This document shows positions 47,949 through 59,260 of a stretch of DNA of 64,000 nt, piece by piece. Both the position numbers and the translations under genes were made by a program. Every line of letters begins with the position of its first letter. The stretch's first letter is position 1. The notes beneath the pieces are model-generated. The model was not told where the DNA came from. It saw only the letters and a program-made list of their open reading frames with translations, and did not search any database. The stretch comes from Botryotinia globosa (lineage: Eukaryota; Ascomycota; Leotiomycetes; Helotiales; Sclerotiniaceae): contig RCSZ01000009.1 in NCBI GenBank assembly GCA_014898425.1, positions 2,170,001-2,234,000 on the forward strand. The letters are read 5' to 3'.

Positions 47949-49147
47949 ATGGATCATTCACCCCCAAAGAAGCGTATTTGTCTGGATTTGCATCACTATG
48001 CTATACCTATCACCTCTGAGGACTCAGATCTTGTTGTTCAACAAGGTCCTATAAACTCTAAAGTACGTATTACCCTACCCTATCGTGTGACGGACAGAAT
48101 GGATCACACTCCAACATGAGATCTTCGAAGCTGGAAGGGTCAAACTTATCCGAGCTTGGAGTGCGACTTGTCAATAGCTTCGCTCTTTTGCTTGTGTATT
48201 GAATATTGTAAATTGCTTTGCACAAATCACTGACTCAAAATCAGGCCCTGAAGCGACGTGAAACTCCCACAGATCGTTTTTATATGTTTCGATGGCTTCC
48301 CAAAGAGCTTCAGCTCGAAATTTGGAAGATGGCTGCTGCAGACATTGATGCGCAAATCATTACGATAGATACCAAAGTCCACCTCATCAATGAACAATCG
48401 CAAGTCAATCAGTACCATCGAGGTCCCGCATACATCCACAGAAATAGCGTTTCCACCGACACTGAAATCACATCACTCGTGGCCCATTATCAGATTCCAA
48501 GCCTTCTCCACACCTGCGGAGATGCTAGAGAAGTAGGATTGAAATACTACCGCCCAGTATTTGGCCGCGAAATTGGCGGCGCACCTATCTACATGGCTAG
48601 AGAGCACCGTCGTGCTCCGGATACATTTTGTTTCAACAACCTGAAAGCTCTAACAATGCTCCGCTCAAGCACACGAAATTTCAACAGGGGTGTTAAAAAT
48701 GATTTGGATTCTATCAACTCTGCCATAGTGTGTATGAAAGTGCACAATATTCCTCGCGCTAACAATCGAAGTCTCCGTTGGATAACATCATCGCTCCGAG
48801 AGATCAGCACTTTATGGATTGCACGGGACAAACCGTGTATTTGTAGCCGGACGAACACCACAATGGCATCAACAGTAAGGCAATTGCCGCACTTACTAGC
48901 AGAAACCATGGTTGAGCAGTACGCTACCTTGCAACAAAAGAAGCATCTTGAAAATCGTGATTTTTTTATCGACGAAATTATCAGATGTGTGGAGAACTCA
49001 GGACATTCTGTTACGAACTATGGATTTAAGATTCCGCAGGCTAAAATCACGTCGCTAGATAAGCTGAAGCAAATTTATGTGGAGTCGGTTGGGAGAGGGG
49101 CACGATCTCTTGCTACTCTTGAGCATCTTCAAAAGATGCTAGAGTAA
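47948..49147 (+). CDS. 2EXR-type domain protein of unknown function
   Basis: Modelled as two exons, 47949-48062 and 48245-49147, giving 338 residues. Exon 1 begins MDHSPPKKRICLDLHH, with a short basic PPKKR patch. The 182-bp intron has donor GTACGT and acceptor TCAG, and the frame joins cleanly (SK then ALKRRE). The core FYMFRWLPKELQLEIWKMA (about residues 49-67) is the 2EXR signature, abundant in leotiomycetes and of unknown function. Conserved-looking aromatic and Cys residues follow (SLLHTCGDAREVGLKYY, then FGREIGGAPIYM and DTFCFNN). Exon 2 alone has no early ATG upstream of the motif except an internal one, so the spliced start is preferred, though not certain. Confidence 0.72.
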
Positions 49148-49762
49148 AAGGACATCGTGCTCTAAAACTGGGCTATTGGTGGAGGTGAGCCAAGCGAAGC
49201 AAGGAAGAGCTGAGGAAAGTTTACCCTGATTGATGGTGGTAGATTCGAACATGAGACAGTCGTACCGATAAAGTCAGATCCGTTTAGAAGAATTGTGTAA
49301 ATGGCCAGCGGACAGGAGGATGAGAGAGATGTTGGGGAAGCAAGATAAATATATGGTATATCAGGACAAAGCATCTATATTTACACACACTTTCGATTAA
49401 CACATCTATGCATGTTGAATGTGATAGTGATTCTTCGATTTTCAATCAATGAAATGATAATGTACCTAGTATTCCCATATGTGAAACCCCCTGAAAATTT
49501 ATGGACCCCCTACTATGATCAAAAGCCTGCCGATAATTTCACTCGTCCTTGATTCATGGGAGCTTCCGACTAAACAACATTTCTCCTACCAGAGCCTGCC
49601 CTCGATCCAAATTTAAAATGCCAATATAAACCCAAACTCCCAATGCCTAACTGACTTCACAATTATTCTCAAACACGATGCTCTGATGTAGCAAATCTCT
49701 CATCCGTATATTTGCAATGCGAGATCCCAATCTTGGCTACTTGCTTCGTTTTTTGCCGGTCT
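49148..49762. other. Intergenic region between convergent 2EXR and zinc-finger genes
   Basis: 615 bp of mostly AT-rich sequence, consistent with two 3' untranslated regions. No gene is seen. Confidence 0.5.
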
Positions 49763-50842
49763 TTAATTATGATCCTTCTTTGCAATGAATCCCACTTCCT
49801 CTATGATGTCATGTCTCAAACAACTTGACTGGAAAGAAACATCAAGGTGTATTTTCAGCTCATCTATACTTTCAAATTTATGGCCGCAAGAACATTTGTT
49901 ATCATCAAAGTGCCCCTGCTCTACAGAAAAAAGTTCTTCCGCTTTTGCTATCTCAAACAATACCTGCAAGCATTCAGAGCCTCTCAGTGAATCCCAATGT
50001 GCTTTGGCCGCATCCGTTCTTGTGAAGCTCCTGCCACATCCAAGATATATACCTCTAGCCGTATCGAACACATCTTCTAGATTCCAACCACCACATTGAA
50101 ATTTCTTAGCTTTCGCATGCAGGAGCTCGTGGCGACGACAGTCTTTGTGTCTTGAGAAATCCTTTTTGCAGGTGCTACATTGATAAGGTCTCTCATTTGT
50201 ATGACTCCGTTCGTGTTCACGAAGCGTGGTCCCCCTTGTGAATGTCTTGGAACAAACATTGCACCGGTGGGGATTGCCTCTCCTTCTAGCTGCCGTGGAG
50301 CTAGGCACCGTCTCAGAGCCAGATTTTGTTTGAAGTGAGATCTCTTGAGGTGCGGAACATAAAGGCTGAGTATCAAATGGAGCCTTGAGAGTTGAGTTTG
50401 CGGTTTGCATTTGGGTTTCAGCATACTGAATGACAAGCTCTGGGCCTGTTGAGCCACTTCCATCAAGTACGGGCTTCTCTCCTATATATTGACTGATCGA
50501 TGAATGTTCAGACCTCTGAATGCTTTGTGGTAGTACGGTGATAGTTGGACTTTGTGCAACATCATGAGGTATGGAATAGTCAACCGAGGGGCTGGCCTTT
50601 TCACTGGTATTTCCCACGCCAATGTCGTGGCAGCCTTCACTGCTGTCAAGAGTCAGATCCGTGATCCCAGACATCTGTAGACCCGTCGCTTTCTTGGATC
50701 CCCGAGACTGATTGGTATTATGTGAATGTGTTGACGCCGAGTTAGCGATTGCTTGGAGGGAGCTGTATTTTTCATCGAAAGCTGCGATCGCCTTTTCGGT
50801 TAACACAATCATGATGACGTTGAAATCGACCCTCGTTCTCAT
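49763..50842 (-). CDS. C2H2 zinc-finger protein, putative transcription factor
   Basis: A single exon encodes 359 residues from the ATG at 50842. An in-frame TGA lies just upstream, which excludes a longer frame without an intron. The N-terminal ~190 residues are Ser/Thr/Gln-rich and probably disordered. Two canonical fingers follow: CNVCSKTFTRGTTLREHERSH (about 194-214) and CSTCKKDFSRHKDCRRHELLH (about 222-242), joined by a TNERPYQ linker like the classical TGEKPY. A third, irregular unit has an extended loop (CGGWNLEDVFDTARGIYLGC, then FTRTDAAKAHW). A fourth Cys/His-rich unit (CSCGHKFESIDELKIHLD) closes the protein. A nuclear DNA-binding role is inferred from the finger pair; the targets are unknown. 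Confidence 0.85.
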   Translation of the reverse strand: MRTRVDFNVIMIVLTEKAIAAFDEKYSSLQAIANSASTHSHNTNQSRGSKKATGLQMSGITDLTLDSSEGCHDIGVGNTSEKASPSVDYSIPHDVAQSPTITVLPQSIQRSEHSSISQYIGEKPVLDGSGSTGPELVIQYAETQMQTANSTLKAPFDTQPLCSAPQEISLQTKSGSETVPSSTAARRRGNPHRCNVCSKTFTRGTTLREHERSHTNERPYQCSTCKKDFSRHKDCRRHELLHAKAKKFQCGGWNLEDVFDTARGIYLGCGRSFTRTDAAKAHWDSLRGSECLQVLFEIAKAEELFSVEQGHFDDNKCSCGHKFESIDELKIHLDVSFQSSCLRHDIIEEVGFIAKKDHN

Positions 50843-53775
50843 CAGAGCATTCAATTTTCAAGGGACTAGGCGATACAGCATCTTATGTTTGATGATTAGT
50901 ATATCGCCTTTGTGGGTGCCTGGCTACCTTGCTCGTCATTAATAAATTAATTTCTAGATGATGCATGAATTTGGTATCTCTAATGTTCGAAAGTTCTTGT
51001 AACTCTACCGGTCCAACATACCCAGGGAATACTGCTTCGTTTCTAGAGTAAAATTAAATCTATCTAGAATGGCTTCACATTTTAGAATCAAAAAGACGGC
51101 GTTGGGATAGGGACCCAGATAAAATTTGAATTTGAAACTTGTAAATCGGGATTACACAACGATGATTCAGGAGAAAAAGTTCGATGGCGTTGTGGCTCCA
51201 TAACAATGATGAATTTAGGTATGCTGGTATTGTTTGAAAGGTTTCCTCGTTCCTGCTTTTACGTGTGCTATGTGGATGACGGTAGGCATGTTTGGAGTGC
51301 TGGTAGGCCCTTTGAACTGCATCGCCAGCCCTCGTGTTTGTGCCGGTCCCCTGAATCTAAAATATCACCAATCGAACATCGCCTTTTTCTACCTCTTCAC
51401 TTGATTTTTTTTTCCAATCTCACACTAAGAGCAAATAGCGAATCATTGATTGACATCTTCTCGACCCTGTCTGTAAATTGGGAAATGCATCGCCAGCCCA
51501 AACCATCAATCCATCATCTCGTGCCGCAGAGTTCCAGTCAGACCCAAACCCAGATCCCCCGCACTTCGGTATCTAGAATTTTGCCACAGTTTCAAGTCTC
51601 TTTGGACTCGCAATCTTAAAAAGTGTCGCCTTTCTAGCACAAGTGGATTGATTATCGACTGACTTGACATACTAAGAATGACATCGCCTTTAATTGTTGC
51701 AATCAATTGCGTTTAGTCCAGATGGACCCTGCTATAAATAACTTCTGGTTCTGCTCAAAATACATGGCGACGCAAAAGTTATCATTCTTCCGCAATGCTC
51801 AATCCTAACAGATAGTGGCTCTGGCAGGCGTAAATGGCGACGCAGCAATACTTTTACTCTATCAACATACGAGTGTTGATGATTGTTATGACTCTGCTCA
51901 AAAGGCATGGCGATGCAGTAGTATCCTCAATTTGCCAATATACATGCTTCGACCAAGTCGAGGATCGTGGTGCATATATATTGCAGACAAAATCCTGTTT
52001 CCTTCTCACCTTTTGAATAGCATTCATAAGACATAATTTCTATACACCTCTGACTGGCAAATCCGCGAGATCTGGTTCCAACCCCTTCACTCTCATAGTT
52101 CTCTCTTGATAGACATCTAGAGATAGAAAGACTCCGTTACCTACCGCTGCTATTCGCCACACAATCGTTGTTGTCCGTAACTTCGAAAAAAGCAAATCTT
52201 TCACCAGACCTGCTGAAACATCAATCGCAGTGAAATACCATTTTTCCAACCGACCGGAGACCCTATCCTTCCACAACATGCCACCCTTACCTATTCAGGC
52301 TACTTGGAGCCCGGATGTCATCGCAACTGTAGTGTATAGAATCACCATGGTCTTCGTGAGTCTCGCGTATATCTGGAGAAAATATCGACAACCGCTTAGA
52401 ACAGATGATTGCAAGTACCACCAATCCATCTACAATGTGCTTTACTGAATGCTTCACGTGCAGTGCACCAACTTGCTGAGCCACTCGCTGCACGAACACC
52501 CACAGTCGAAGGCAAGTCCGACGAAACTCCTGAGCCCTCACCCGCCAATTCGATCGACCCGAACAATATTTTGCAAGCTGTACAAGCTGTTGGGACGTTG
52601 GCTGCAATAGTATTGGGTACCACGGGTTGTGATGGTACCTCGGATACTCCTACGATCATGTTGAGCTGCAACCAATGCAGAACTCGTCTTCGAATCGACG
52701 ACAAGGGTTCAACAAATGAAGTAAAGATGGCTGAGATACCCAAGAGTTTTGATATGTATGTACCGCGTGTCATTACCGGCTTCTGAGAGGACATGTGGAT
52801 GTAGTGATCAAGAGTGATGCGTGTATGAAGAGGGGCTGGGTTATTTTATATGGTGATCACAAAGCTTTGAATGGCCGTCAATTATTAAACTTCTTCCTTC
52901 TTTGGTGTTGTAGAACGCTGGTCACCAAAATTTACTTCTGTTAGCTTTTGATTTTCATTCTTGGTCATGTGAATATTGCGATACGATACCCGATGTAGTT
53001 GCTGACACACAAGAGAAAAAGAATGGCAGAAACTCCAAAGTTTAAAAAACCACATGAACACAATTACACTTATCATTCGGCTTGATACAAAACTTTTTGT
53101 AGCATTCCACGATACATTAAAACATACCATTATGCAATAACACCGAGAATTCCTTCCCAAAATGAAGATATTACCGAATTCGGACGAAGAATGATTCAAT
53201 AGAGTTCAGTAATGATCTCAATGAAGCTTGGAGACACTAGCGCGGGGTCATAAGACGATGACATGGGACATGAGCATTTGTTCAGAAAAATTGTCTAGAA
53301 TGAACACTTTTTTTTACCTATAAACCTCTACAACCAGATTGAATTTATTTTTTGACATACCGGATGAAAATCATTACCTTTTTCTACTGTAATTAAATTC
53401 TTTTCCTCTCTTGACATTCACTTCCGTCCGTAGGAAAAATTAAGTCTCGCGGTATTTGCAACTTTCAACGAAGTACTTTCGGACGCGAAATACAAGAAAT
53501 TTCCCTTTGAACGAATCAGCAATCCTCTTTGAGGCCTTATGGTAATTGCGAGAGTCACCAAAACGATTTGAAGAATCGAGACAAGAAGCTTTCGTTACAA
53601 TTGATCTTCGACTATCTTTTCAAAACCCACGGCACTTGCGACATTCAATAGAGCAGTACGAGAAGCAAGACTCAGCAACCACCATACAGTTAGACTTCTG
53701 AACTCTCAAAAGAATACAATAACAGGTATTAAGACCAAAGGTATAGCGAGAGTAGACTTATACGACGAAAGAATT
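50843..53775. other. Intergenic region, zinc-finger to secreted-protein gene
   Basis: 2.9 kb between two divergent genes. Between 51319 and 51917 a TGCATCGCC / ATGGCGAYGCA word recurs eight times. A possible small gene with unresolved splicing lies at 52278-52786. The rest has no recognisable feature. Confidence 0.5.
52278..52786 (+). CDS. Possible small membrane protein gene, exon structure unresolved
   Basis: An ATG at 52278 starts MPPLPIQATWSPDVIATVVY, continuing into a single hydrophobic segment followed by WRKYRQ. This pattern resembles short single-pass proteins common in these fungi. A different frame from about 52460 to 52786 reads as plausible C-terminal sequence (AARTPTVEGKSDETPEPSP, later CNQCRTRLRIDDKGS with a C-x2-C pair). 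A donor-like AAGTACC near 52412 and a CAG near 52464 would bound a 53-bp intron, but that join gives a stop in the new frame. No splice I tried fits well, so the locus may be a decayed gene or two unrelated frames. Confidence 0.3.
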
Positions 53776-54396
53776 ATGCTGAACAGAAACAGAAAGATGC
53801 AGCACTTGAAGCACTTTGTCGCCCTTCTCGGCGTCTTGCTCTTCCTCTCAAGCGACAATGTAGTTGAAGCTCGCCGCCACAATCGTCGACAATCTCCTTG
53901 CACCCCTTCATCGATCCCAGGCTCTTCTCTACCACCATCTACCACTTCCAAGCTACCTTCCACCACTTCCAAGCCTCCTCCGGTGTCCACAACCCCCTCT
54001 ACAACCTCAACCAGTACCTCCGCTCCTACCTCTCCACCATCTTCTCCCGGTCCACCAAACCCACCTGTCTGCAACATGCAGTCGCCTGGAATTTGTCAAC
54101 TTGCCACTAAATCTAACTTCCCCACTAGACCCCTCGTTCAAGATGCCTGGATCTTCAACCCATCCTGCAATGTTATGGGTGGAACAACTAACATTCCTTT
54201 GTATAAGACATTCTTCTTGGCTTCGCAATTGCCTTATGGAGTTGTGATGATAGGTAACAGTCCTACAGCATCTCCAAGTTTCGATTATGCAGGCGGTCAT
54301 TATGGAGTTGGTGGTACGGATGGTGGAAATCCGGGTTGGTGGTGTGCAATTGAGAAAGATGGTACCTATGATTGTTACGCACAGTTTAAGTGTTAG
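53776..54396 (+). CDS. Small secreted cysteine-containing protein with Pro/Ser/Thr linker
   Basis: A single exon encodes 206 residues; a second in-frame ATG (53797) would give 199 and places the hydrophobic core nearer the N-terminus (MQHLKHFVALLGVLLFLS). Either start predicts a signal peptide ending near VVEA. Directly after it comes RRHNRR, a dibasic site suited to Kex2 processing. Residues about 40-97 are almost only Ser, Thr and Pro, probably an O-mannosylated linker. The C-terminal domain (about 98-206) has six cysteines, ending CAIEKDGTYDCYAQFKC, and Gly/Tyr/Trp-rich stretches (GGHYGVGGTDGGNPGWW). Six cysteines could form three disulphides. No known family is recognised. A cell-wall or apoplastic protein, possibly an effector, is an inference. 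Confidence 0.8.
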   Translation: MLNRNRKMQHLKHFVALLGVLLFLSSDNVVEARRHNRRQSPCTPSSIPGSSLPPSTTSKLPSTTSKPPPVSTTPSTTSTSTSAPTSPPSSPGPPNPPVCNMQSPGICQLATKSNFPTRPLVQDAWIFNPSCNVMGGTTNIPLYKTFFLASQLPYGVVMIGNSPTASPSFDYAGGHYGVGGTDGGNPGWWCAIEKDGTYDCYAQFKC

Positions 54397-55566
54397 AACG
54401 CGGTGAAGGGGTAGAATCTTTGATTTTCAAGAATAGCTGTGAAGTTTGAGACGTTAGGTGACAGATATAGGCTGGGTTGGAACAGGTTGAATTTGCTTTG
54501 GAGATGGTTTGCTGAATTTGCGTATAATACTGGCCAAGGTTGCTCATAGTTGGAAGACGACAGGAAACGGAATATAAGATAGGAAACGGAATATAAGATT
54601 GAGAACGCTATTAGGTTGATATAACAGATACTATTATTAGCATCCGTTTTTCCTACATATGCGAAAATCTTCATATGAAAAGACTTCAATCATTTAGGAC
54701 GTGCTTTAGTACTGACTAGAACGAACATTCCGCAGAGGACCAGCTCACTAGAGCGTCTTGAAAGCTTAACTGATGTAGCTCAAGGCAAGATTTGTAGTGT
54801 CTACCTGAAAACATAGGAAGGAGAGATTCCTATCGTATCTGTTCGATGCCCAAAATATTCAAATAGAAAAGTCAAACGCCCGAACAATCTTCGCGAGGAA
54901 AACACCCGCATTTTGACCGACCTTAACCTACCTAAACGAAAAGTGTTAGATTGCATTGCGATGATTTCTACTCGACATACAAACCATCGCTCTCGAAGAT
55001 TCTTCAATTTTATTAATACAACTAATAACCTAGTAAGTAAACTTGGATACCTACCTACTTACCTACCTACCTACCTAGTATCTGTACCTACCTACTCATT
55101 GCAATCTATTTGACATCCAAGTCTTGAAAAAGATCAACGCATGAATTTATTGAATGCTAGCGAATGATTTCGTAACTGAAACTACCTAGGTAACCTGGAC
55201 CTTCATTATTGCTGGTGAAGGAGTGGCTCAATGGTTTTGGGGAACGGCAACAATCCTTTCCCCCTCTTTCACCTCACTCATCCTCCATAATCGATTTCCA
55301 AGTATTCTTATTCTATATTGTCGCATTTCAGAGTCATCTATTTGTTTTCTAAATTGTTTATTTTCTTCCTTTTGTTTTGGTTGGAGATATCTAACGAAAG
55401 CGAACAATATCAAGGCTTATTTCGTAGTAATTACGAGTAATCCTATCGGAAACTAGAAGATCATCGATCTTGTCTTTGTCTCTGTCGTCATAATTCCCAA
55501 GGAACCCACCATCAAATTCACAACCCATCTATTTCTGTTGCATACTCGCCGACCTCACGCAAAACC
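54397..55566. other. Intergenic region, secreted-protein to Mpv17-family gene
   Basis: 1.17 kb without a supported gene. A 19-bp direct repeat (AGGAAACGGAATATAAGAT) occurs twice in tandem within about 54563-54600, and a TACC/CTAC run lies near 55050-55078. Confidence 0.55.
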
Positions 55567-56625
55567 ATGCCTCTACCGTTCGAAATCCAACGGCGACGCT
55601 TTATGCGGACAGCAAACAGCAAATACATTTACGGCAGAGTCGTGAGTCTTGCGCACCCTCCATTTGATTCCGTCTCTACTTTTGTCCTGGATTGCCTAGT
55701 GATTTTAGGCCGGAACCAATTTCCAGCTTTCAGATGCTAACAGAAATTTTCAATCACAGCCTCTCATCCACACAATCATCTTCCTCATCGAACTCATAAT
55801 GGTCGGGAGACTTACGGCAAAATTCAATAGTTACTATGCTGCCCGTCCAGTACTCACCATGATGGTGACAAACGCAGTACTGGGTGGCATAGCTGACACA
55901 GTGGCACAATCTATAACAGCAATCAGACAGTCCGCTGTGCGAAAGCAAGGAGGATTAAGGAAGGATGATTCATTGGCGATAGAAATCCACGAACTCGACA
56001 GGAAAAATCCGTTCAACGATCGTGATCTTATTCCTGATTCCAAGATTCTGCCACCACCTTTTGACTTCGAGCGCTTGACTCGATTCATGGCGTATGGATT
56101 CGCGATGGCTCCTATACAGTTTAAATGGTTCCAGTTCCTATCAAAAGCATTCCCAATCACAAAATCAAGTGCTTTTGGACCAGCAATGAAGATGGTTGCG
56201 ATGGATCAATTGGTCTTCGCACCAGTCGGTATGAAATGTCCTTCGGTATCATTAGAGGCATGATAACTAAATTTTCATAGGTATCGCCAATTTCTTTATC
56301 GTCATGACCGTTGCAGAGGGTGGCGGCAAGAGAGCAGTTGCTCAAAAGCTAAGAGATATGTATCTTCCAACACTAAAGGCTAATTTTATGGTTTGGCCTT
56401 TGGTACAAACCATTAACTTCCGTCTTATGCCAATTCAATTCCAATTGGTAGGTTATTTTCCAAAACAAAATCTTTCCTCCTAGTACTTGACGTTAACGAT
56501 TTTAATAGCCATTCGTTTCGACTGTTGGTATTGCATGGACAGCTTATCTCTCCTTATCGAATGCAGCTGAAGATGCTTTGGAAGTTCGATCAGCCCCGGT
56601 ATCACCAAACATCAGATTATTGTAA
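55567..56625 (+). CDS. Mpv17/PMP22-family membrane protein
   Basis: Modelled as four exons (55567-55641, 55760-56228, 56281-56447, 56509-56625), 275 residues. Family members are four-helix proteins of the inner mitochondrial or peroxisomal membrane; the role in small-molecule permeability is not settled. Hallmarks are YYAARPVLTMMVTNAVLGG with GDxxAQ-like IADTVAQ, then DQLVFAPVG joined across an intron to IANFFIVMT, and the C-terminal signature WPLVQTINFRLMPIQFQLPFVS. An insert of about 55 residues between the first and second helices makes it longer than Sym1-type members. The first exon is less certain: its GTGAGT donor and CACAG acceptor keep the frame, but translation could instead begin at 55799 (MVGRLTAKF), giving 237 residues. 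Confidence 0.87.
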
Positions 56626-57400
56626 CTCTAGACCCGAGTATCGAAAAGGAAGGAACGACGGACAACTCGGAATCAGCGGCATTGCATTGGCAAGGGATGG
56701 AGTTCTAGGTCTATGAATTTTGGTCTGGATAGGTCATACTGGACAATATATCTACGAGTTTCATTTTCATATCTGGTTGGAATATTCAAATGGTGTTTGG
56801 CGCCTGGATTTTTGGAGGCGAATATCACGATTTCTTTATAGACCACAGATATACATATCGTATTGATTCTACATAAGTACAAATCTATTAGCAATACTCA
56901 TTTTGTCTGAAATCTGGAACTATTGGCTGGCACTTGCTTCTTATTCCACCTCTCTACCCTATGTGAGCAAATAAGCTTGACGGAATACCTAGGTCTAGGT
57001 GTATAGAGAGGGCACCTTGATAGAAATCGCAAATACCTCGCTATTCAAACATACAAGCATATACCAGCGTCTCAGAAAGCTTCACAGCTTGGATTTCACA
57101 TTCAACCATATTCAATAGACAATGAAGTGATGGCTTAGATTCCTTGGAATCTGATACGAAGAGGTCACGGATACTCCCGACAAGCTGCCGAGGGGAGGAC
57201 CCAAGAAAACCACCCCACCATGATAGAGGGGCATTCCATCAAATCTCAACTCACGTCCCTTTTGTTCTAATAAGCTTTTGTTTCTTCTCAACCAATTTCT
57301 AAATCAATACTACCTTTGCAATCAAAACTATAAGAAGCTCATTCCGGATCTTCTTTTATCTAACTGTCACTCAATACTTTGACTCTATTACTATAAGAAG
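56626..57400. promoter_or_regulatory. Intergenic region and PGK promoter
   Basis: 775 bp between the Mpv17-family stop and the PGK start, on the same strand. The last ~130 bp before the ATG are pyrimidine-rich with CAATC/CAAT words, as is usual for strongly expressed fungal glycolytic genes. No gene is seen. Confidence 0.5.
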
Positions 57401-58943
57401 ATGTCTCTTTCAAACAAGCTTTCTATCACCGACGTTGATGTCAAGGACAAGAGAGTTTTAATCAGAGTATGTTTACAGTTCTTACCTGTCGTTGAATCTC
57501 TTTCACATAATCCTAGTGTTACACTGTATAGAGTATAAGTCATACTTTTAATGTTCAAGGATCACTGGAAGATTAGAAAACCGCGTTCTACATACTAAAA
57601 TGGCATCCAAACTAAGTCAACTAGCTAACTAACTGCCTACCCACTAGGTCGATTTCAACGTCCCTCTCGACTCCGACAAGAACATTACCAACAACCAACG
57701 TATTGCAGGCGCAGTTCCAACCATCAAATATGCCATCGACAATGGTGCCAAAGCCGTTATCCTCATGTCTCACTTGGGACGTCCCGATGGAAAGGTCAAC
57801 GCCAAATATTCTTTGAAGCCCGTCGTCCCAGAGCTCGAGAAGCTTTTGGGCGGAAAGAAGGTTGAGATGGCACCAGATTGTGTAGGAAAGGAAGTTGAAG
57901 AAATCGTTAACAAGGCAACTGGAGGACAAGTTGTGTTACTTGAGAACTTGAGATTCCACGCTGAGGAGGAGGGAAGCTCAAAGGATGCAGAGGGAAAGAA
58001 GGTTAAGGCTGATAAGGAGAAGGTGGAGGAGTTCAGAAAGGGGTTGACTGCTTTGGGAGATATTTTCATCAGTGAGTCATTTTTTTCTTCTCGAATTTAT
58101 CGCGGATTTTGGAGTTTTGATGTCAAGCTTCATTTTGGGCATTCAAAAGAGACATAGGCTAATTAATGGCTTCAAGACGATGCTTTCGGAACTGCCCACA
58201 GAGCTCACAGCTCCATGGTCGGTGTTGATCTTCCCCAAAAGGCATCTGGATTCCTCATGAAGAAGGAACTCGAGTACTTCGCCAAGGCTTTGGAGAACCC
58301 TCAACGACCATTCTTGGCCATTCTTGGAGGAGCTAAGGTTTCCGACAAGATCCAATTGATCGATAACCTCCTCGGCAAAGTCAACAAGCTCATCATTTGT
58401 GGTGGTATGGCATTCACATTCAAGAAGACATTGGAGGGCGTAAAGATTGGCAACTCTCTTTTCGACGAAGCTGGAAGCAAGACCGTTAAGGATCTCGTCG
58501 AGAAGGCTAAGAAGAACAACGTTGAGCTTGTTCTCCCAGTTGATTACATTAGCGCCGACAACTTTGCTAAGGATGCCAACACTGGCACTGCTACTGATGA
58601 GGAGGGTATCCCAGATGGATGGATGGGACTTGACTGTGGAGAAAAGAGTATCGAGCTCTATAAGAAAGCTATTGATGAGTCCAAGACCATCCTCTGGAAC
58701 GGTCCACCAGGAGTCTTCGAATTTGAGGCTTTCGCCAAGGGTACCAAGGCTACTCTTGATGCTGCCGTCGATGCTGTTCAGAACGGAAAGATTGTTATTA
58801 TTGGTGGTGGTGACACCGCTACTGTGGCTGCTAAGTATGGAGTTGAGAGCAAGCTTAGCCACGTTTCAACTGGTGGTGGAGCTTCTTTGGAATTGCTCGA
58901 GGGCAAAGATCTCCCAGGCGTTTCTGCTTTGTCGAGTAAGTAA
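57401..58943 (+). CDS. PGK1: Phosphoglycerate kinase
   Basis: Three exons (57401-57466, 57648-58071, 58177-58943) give 418 residues, the normal length. The enzyme interconverts 1,3-bisphosphoglycerate plus ADP and 3-phosphoglycerate plus ATP in cytosolic glycolysis and gluconeogenesis. The sequence shows the N-terminal VDFNVPLD and MSHLGRPDG substrate-binding blocks, [26 protein letters not shown] (rebuilt across intron 2), GGAKVSDKI, the hinge region, and the C-terminal nucleotide-binding [18 protein letters not shown] and GGGDTATVA with [15 protein letters not shown]. Codon choice is more C-ending than in neighbouring genes, as expected for high expression. Intron 1 (181 bp) is long for this window and sits just after residue 22. 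Confidence 0.98.
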
Positions 58944-59260
58944 ATTTGGAGGTCACGTTTGTAGAATGGTTCGGTTCTGATGGGATATCAGACCTTTCAA
59001 ATAAGTCCAACCTATGATTATAGGAAAATTCGTTGAATTCGGAGACGGTATATGATAGCTCGATTCACGAAGGGATATTTGGGATGACGAAATGAGTAAC
59101 AAAAAACATTATTATAGAGAAATGCATATCATGATCATCTCCATTGTATGCTTATCATCTTCTAGAAATTTCTACTGTGATGTGCTGTATGTGATATGAT
59201 GTCATGCCCTTGAACTCCTGATTGAATGTGTATCACCCATGGAACAAAATATTTTCCTGC
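58944..59260. other. Intergenic region between convergent PGK and SEM1 genes
   Basis: 317 bp of shared 3' flanks. AT-rich, with no gene. Confidence 0.5.

Noticed and set aside
51206..51619. A 137-codon ATG frame
   Set aside because: Low-complexity Ser/Gln/Pro ending and no motif. It overlaps the repeated GCATCGCC words, which explains its two similar HRQP stretches.
58143..58862. A 239-codon open frame on the minus strand opposite PGK
   Set aside because: It lies wholly antisense to a highly conserved exon whose codon bias (few A/T-ending codons) keeps the reverse frame open. No family motif is seen.
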